The notes beneath the pieces are model-generated. The model saw only the letters and a list, made by a program, of their open reading frames with translations, ran no database searches and was not told the origin of the DNA. A stretch of DNA of 64,000 bases from Cyanobacteria bacterium OH_CBrB_359 (GTDB taxonomy: Bacteria; Cyanobacteriota; Vampirovibrionia; Gastranaerophilales; Gastranaerophilaceae): positions 806,001 through 870,000 of the forward strand of contig JAEZET010000004.1 of assembly GCA_023433065.1 (NCBI GenBank), written 5' to 3'. The translations under genes and the position numbers were made by a program. Positions within the stretch are counted from its first letter, which is position 1. Each line of letters starts with the position of its first letter. This document shows positions 60,910-64,000 of this stretch, in pieces.

Positions 60910-62151
60910 TTATATCAGAACTCCATCTTTAAAGCCTTGTATTGGTTCTAAACCGTAGACATTTGTGTAACCTGGATTTGCGATTGGGTTGCTGGCTACT
61001 TGAGCATATTGTTGTGCTTCATTCGGATCAGCCATTGTATAGCCTGCTGTTTCAATTAGAGCTGCGTTTCCTAGAGTTTCGTATCTACCTACGATTGTTT
61101 TGATTTGAGCTAGTGCTGCTGCTTCATCTGCTGCGTTAGTTGCTTTATAGAAGGCTTCATTTGCTGCTTGGTATCTAGGATCTCTTTCTATTAGAGCTTT
61201 GAATTTTGGCTGTTGTAATCTTTGTTTAATTCTTGCCGGTAGTTGAGAAAGTAACTCTTTAGTACCTGTAGATTTAGCAGTTTCAATTGCACTTTCTGCT
61301 TTAGTTCTTACTGTATCTTTTAAAGTTGTAGCTTTAGTTTTAAGAGTACCTTTGATTGTTCTTATTTCTGATCTTAGACCTTCGCTAATAGCGCCTTTTC
61401 CTTGTTGAGCTTTTTCAAGAGCGTCATATGCCTTTGCGAATGCTACATCATCACCTTTATCGATTGCGTCATAAGCTGCTTTCTCTGCTTTAGCTATATT
61501 TGATTTAACACCTGTTTCTTTTACTGAGCTGTAGCCTGTTTTTACTTTGGAGGCGATCTTTCCTGTTAATTCACCAGTTTGTGTTTTTAAGTCTTTTAAA
61601 TAAGCTTTTGCAGTTGCTTTGGCTCCTGCGCCTTTTGATAAGCCGGCCATTGCAGAACCTTCAACATTTTTCATTGCTTTGAGTCCGCCTTTTACACCAG
61701 CTACTGACACTGCAACCTGGAATGTTCCAGATCCGATATCTTCCCAAGCAGCTTTTGCTTCTGCGTCTGTATCTGCACCGCTTGCTTGAGCAATTCCTTT
61801 TCCTACTTTTACAACTCCGCCGACAACACCTGCTGCAGCTAGAGCAACACCGACAGCTGGGCATGCTATACATAGAGCAACTGTTCCAATTGTTAATAAT
61901 AATTTGCCAGGATTTGTAACTATATCTTTAACTGTATTAACCACAGATTTAACGATGCCTGTAACTCCGCTTTTTAATTTTTCCCAGAAGCTGATTTTAC
62001 CGTCATCTTTTCCATCAGTACATTCACTTGGTTGAGCTGCTGTAGTTTGTCTTGCTTGTTGCAAATATATAGAACCGTTTCCATTGCTCATATTCGCATA
62101 ATAATTCTTCAAATAATATGAAGGATTTGTTGAAACAGAACCTACTGACAT
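60910..62151 (-). CDS. Protein of unknown function with hydrophobic glycine-rich core and Lys/Ala helices
   Basis: A protein of 413 residues. The N-terminus (SVGSVSTNPSYYLKNYYANM) is polar and disordered. Residues ~75-120 form hydrophobic Gly/Ala-rich helices (KLLLTIGTVALCIACPAVG, then ALAAAGVVGGVVKVGKGI). Residues ~180-390 are Lys/Ala/Thr-rich helices with repeated AKAAYDA/AKAYDALEKA-type units, coiled-coil-like. There is no signal peptide. Translocator-like or surface proteins can look so, but no family is recognised. TAGGAGATAAAT precedes the ATG. Confidence 0.6.
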   Translation of the reverse strand: MSVGSVSTNPSYYLKNYYANMSNGNGSIYLQQARQTTAAQPSECTDGKDDGKISFWEKLKSGVTGIVKSVVNTVKDIVTNPGKLLLTIGTVALCIACPAVGVALAAAGVVGGVVKVGKGIAQASGADTDAEAKAAWEDIGSGTFQVAVSVAGVKGGLKAMKNVEGSAMAGLSKGAGAKATAKAYLKDLKTQTGELTGKIASKVKTGYSSVKETGVKSNIAKAEKAAYDAIDKGDDVAFAKAYDALEKAQQGKGAISEGLRSEIRTIKGTLKTKATTLKDTVRTKAESAIETAKSTGTKELLSQLPARIKQRLQQPKFKALIERDPRYQAANEAFYKATNAADEAAALAQIKTIVGRYETLGNAALIETAGYTMADPNEAQQYAQVASNPIANPGYTNVYGLEPIQGFKDGVLI

Positions 62152-62400
62152 AATTTATCTCCTATAACTTACCAATATTAATTTCTAACCGTAAATAACA
62201 AATCTAACCTATTTATTAAAAAACAATATCTCTTCAAATATTGACATGATTTTATCAATTGTAAAGAAATATTAAAATTAGTTTTCAGATTATAATTGAA
62301 AAAAATCCATCTTAATAAATCACAACAAAGAATATTAATTTGAGTTAAAATTATGTTATAAATAGATATATACATAATATTTACGGGATAGGAGATTAAA
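62152..62400. other. Divergent intergenic region before nuoA
   Basis: 249 AT-rich bases between the divergent starts of the 413-residue protein and nuoA. No clear operator was seen. ATAGGAG at 62387-62393 serves nuoA. Confidence 0.35.
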
Positions 62401-62754
62401 TTGCAGGAGCTTTTACCTTTATTTTTGCTATTAGTTTTTTCGACATTGTTTGGACTTGCTGCTTTGATTTTAAGTTTGATTATTTCTCCAAAAGCCCCTT
62501 CATACAATAAAGAAACCTTGTATGAGTGTGGGATAAATATAAATTCAGATGCAAAAGTTCAATTTAATATTCAGTTTTTTATGTATGCTATTTTATTTTT
62601 GATTTTTGATATAGAAACAGTCATGTTATTTCCGTTCGCAATAGCTTTTAATGAACTTAAATTGCTTGCTTTGGTCGAAGTTACTATATTTGTTCTTTTA
62701 TTATTGCTCGGGTTGATTTATGCAGCAAAGAAAAATATGTTAAGGTCGAGATAA
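62401..62754 (+). CDS. nuoA: NADH-quinone oxidoreductase subunit A
   Basis: A 117-residue protein with three helices. YECGINI and LIFDIETVMLFPFAIAF are NuoA signatures. The start is TTG at 62401, with ATAGGAG just upstream. It begins a complex I operon that runs past the window; NuoA is a membrane subunit at the quinone end. Confidence 0.93.
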   Translation: MQELLPLFLLLVFSTLFGLAALILSLIISPKAPSYNKETLYECGININSDAKVQFNIQFFMYAILFLIFDIETVMLFPFAIAFNELKLLALVEVTIFVLLLLLGLIYAAKKNMLRSR

Positions 62755-62755
62755 A

Positions 62756-63316
62756 ATGCAGTTAATTTTAGCTTCAATAGATAAGTTATATAATTGGGCT
62801 AGGTCAAATTCATTGTGGCCATTGACTTTTGCTACATCATGTTGTGGGATTGAAATGATGTCAACATCGGCGGCGAATTTCGATATTGCAAGGTTTGGCT
62901 CAGAAGTTTTCAGAGCTACTCCGAGGCAGGCTGATTTGCTTATCGTAGCTGGAACAATTACACACAAAATGGCTCCCGTATTATTAAAATTATACGAACA
63001 AATGCCTGAACCCAAGTACGTCATAGCTATGGGCGCCTGCACCTGCTCGGGCGGAATGTACAAAAACGATTCTTATTCTGTAGTTGACGGAGTGGATAGG
63101 ATTATACCTGTTGATATATATCTTCCTATGTGCCCTCCAAAACCCGAGTCTTTGCTTGATGCAATTATTAAATTGCAGACAAAAATTAAGACAGAATCTT
63201 TGGCAAAAAGAAAAGAATATATTTTAGAGCATAAGCCAAAGCTTGTTATAGCTGAAGATGATTCTGAAATACTTTTAGCTTCAGGCGATATAAAAATTTA
63301 TGAATTGATGATATAA
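62756..63316 (+). CDS. nuoB: NADH-quinone oxidoreductase subunit B
   Basis: A 186-residue protein. The N2 cluster ligands are in FATSCCGIEMM, MGACTCSGGMY and PMCPPKPESLL. NFDIARFGSEVFRATPRQAD is the family core. It passes electrons to quinone. Compare the paralogous small subunit at 7429: both window complexes use this fold. It starts one base after the nuoA stop. Confidence 0.96.
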   Translation: MQLILASIDKLYNWARSNSLWPLTFATSCCGIEMMSTSAANFDIARFGSEVFRATPRQADLLIVAGTITHKMAPVLLKLYEQMPEPKYVIAMGACTCSGGMYKNDSYSVVDGVDRIIPVDIYLPMCPPKPESLLDAIIKLQTKIKTESLAKRKEYILEHKPKLVIAEDDSEILLASGDIKIYELMI

Positions 63317-63330
63317 AACGGTAACAAATT

Positions 63331-63780
63331 ATGTATGAAGAACTAACTCAAAAATATTCTATATTAAAGTCAGAAACAATAGCGAATGACATTTTGAAGC
63401 TATATGTTAAGCCTAATCAGATTAAATCTGTTTTATCTGATTTAAAAAATATTGCCGAGTTAAGTTTTGATATACTAATTTCACTTGTGGCTGCTGACAA
63501 AAATAGTTTTTTTGAATTATCATATATTCTCTTCTCAACGACTACTAACAATGATTTAATAATAGCAACTGAAATATCAAAAGATAATCCTTTAACCGAC
63601 AGCGTTTGTGATATTTACAAATCTGCGAATTGGGATGAGCGAGAAATTTTTGATTTATTTGGTATCAAATTCAATGCTCACCCTAATTTAAAGAGAATTC
63701 TTCTGCCGAAAGGCTGGATAGGTTATCCTTTAAGAAAAGACTATGTAATGAATGATGCGAGGTTGAACTGGAATAAATGA
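63331..63780 (+). CDS. nuoC: NADH-quinone oxidoreductase subunit C
   Basis: A 149-residue protein. WDEREIFDLFGIKFNAHPNL and LRKDYV are the conserved C-terminal signatures of NuoC. It is separate from NuoD here, unlike the fused NuoC-like/large subunit of the Ehr complex. It shares ATGA with nuoD. Confidence 0.94.
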   Translation: MYEELTQKYSILKSETIANDILKLYVKPNQIKSVLSDLKNIAELSFDILISLVAADKNSFFELSYILFSTTTNNDLIIATEISKDNPLTDSVCDIYKSANWDEREIFDLFGIKFNAHPNLKRILLPKGWIGYPLRKDYVMNDARLNWNK

Positions 63781-64000
63781 GTCAAAAGTTGAAGCAAATA
63801 ATGAATATTAATGTAGGACCGCAGCATCCCTCTATGCATGGCGTTTTGAGGTTGAAATTGGACGTTGAAGGTGAAATTATTAAAGCTACAGAACCGGTGA
63901 TTGGTTATTTACACAGAGGCATGGAGAAGATGGCTGAGTCTCGCTCTTATCTTCAATATGCGCCAATTGTTGATAGAATTGATTATTTAGCAGGTTTTTT
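63777..64000 (+). CDS. nuoD: NADH-quinone oxidoreductase subunit D (5' part only)
   Basis: ATG at 63777 overlaps the nuoC stop. The 74 visible codons include NVGPQHPSMHGVLRL and GYLHRGMEKMAESRSYLQY, both diagnostic for NuoD, and end at VDRIDYLAGF. The gene runs off the right edge. Confidence 0.95.
   Translation, partial: MSQKLKQIMNINVGPQHPSMHGVLRLKLDVEGEIIKATEPVIGYLHRGMEKMAESRSYLQYAPIVDRIDYLAGF

Noticed and set aside
1..64000. CRISPR array, insertion sequence, prophage or integrase
   Set aside because: No regularly spaced repeats, transposase or recombinase motifs, or phage structural genes were found; the only mobile trace is the tRNA-end relics.
1..64000. rRNA genes
   Set aside because: No stretch resembles conserved 16S, 23S or 5S segments.

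Overview
The window is an AT-rich, densely packed bacterial segment. It most resembles a non-photosynthetic sibling of the Cyanobacteria (Melainabacteria/Vampirovibrionia; Margulisbacteria or Saganbacteria are alternatives). The best support is the ATP synthase locus, ordered a-c-b'-b-delta-alpha-gamma with paired b' and b subunits and no beta/epsilon genes, which is the cyanobacterial arrangement. No photosynthesis gene is present. The lineage call is an inference from gene content and order; no marker phylogeny could be run.

Layout. 1-1060: the tail of an unknown gene, a cupin protein and a His/Cys-rich protein. 1318-8160: a six-gene membrane complex related to hydrogenase-4 (hyfBCEFG plus a ferredoxin-small-subunit fusion). 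Its large subunit lacks the nickel-iron ligands, so it looks like an energy-converting-hydrogenase-related (Ehr) complex. 8236-13164: a divergent arsR and a ten-gene operon. The first three genes resemble arsE/arsF/arsG (organoarsenical efflux). The next six are a stand-alone HdrA N-terminal domain, a ferredoxin, a DGC-domain protein fused to a GcvH-like lipoyl domain, two further DGC-domain proteins and a lipoate-protein ligase. 13374-15339: endonuclease V, a DUF488 protein, a decayed rubredoxin gene and a DtxR-type regulator with a Cys-rich tail. 15459-22097: a sulfur/arsenic operon preceded by a leader peptide with three consecutive Cys codons and a terminator, then a CBS-domain PLP synthase, a transsulfuration enzyme, CysE, a methyltransferase, a ThiS-like carrier, an SGNH hydrolase, ACR3 arsenite efflux and an ArsN2-like acetyltransferase.

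22100-23500 is a small accessory spot beside tRNA-Gln with partial copies of the tRNA 3' end. 23619-33064 is housekeeping: nusB, ftsY, rpsG, rpsL, rluD, lspA, coaX, comEC, ogt. 33132-41723 holds the ATP synthase genes and a large AsmA-like protein. 41733-48599 holds a PLP decarboxylase, ligA, a SIMPL protein, a HisC-HAD fusion and hisB. 48600-62151 mixes housekeeping genes (cysS, ispD, thiL, pgi) with lineage-type unknowns, including a very large GH13-like protein and a 30-residue membrane peptide. 62401-64000 begins a complex I operon (nuoABC and the start of nuoD).

Common thread: the first 23 kb is a thiol, sulfur and arsenic region. Cysteine synthesis, lipoyl-dithiol chemistry, iron-sulfur proteins and arsenic efflux lie in neighbouring operons under ArsR, a possible DtxR box and a Cys-codon leader. 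The lipoyl/DGC/HdrA-N module is the best candidate for an under-described system. The Ehr-like complex, complex I and ATP synthase suggest a chemiosmotic rather than purely fermentative metabolism.
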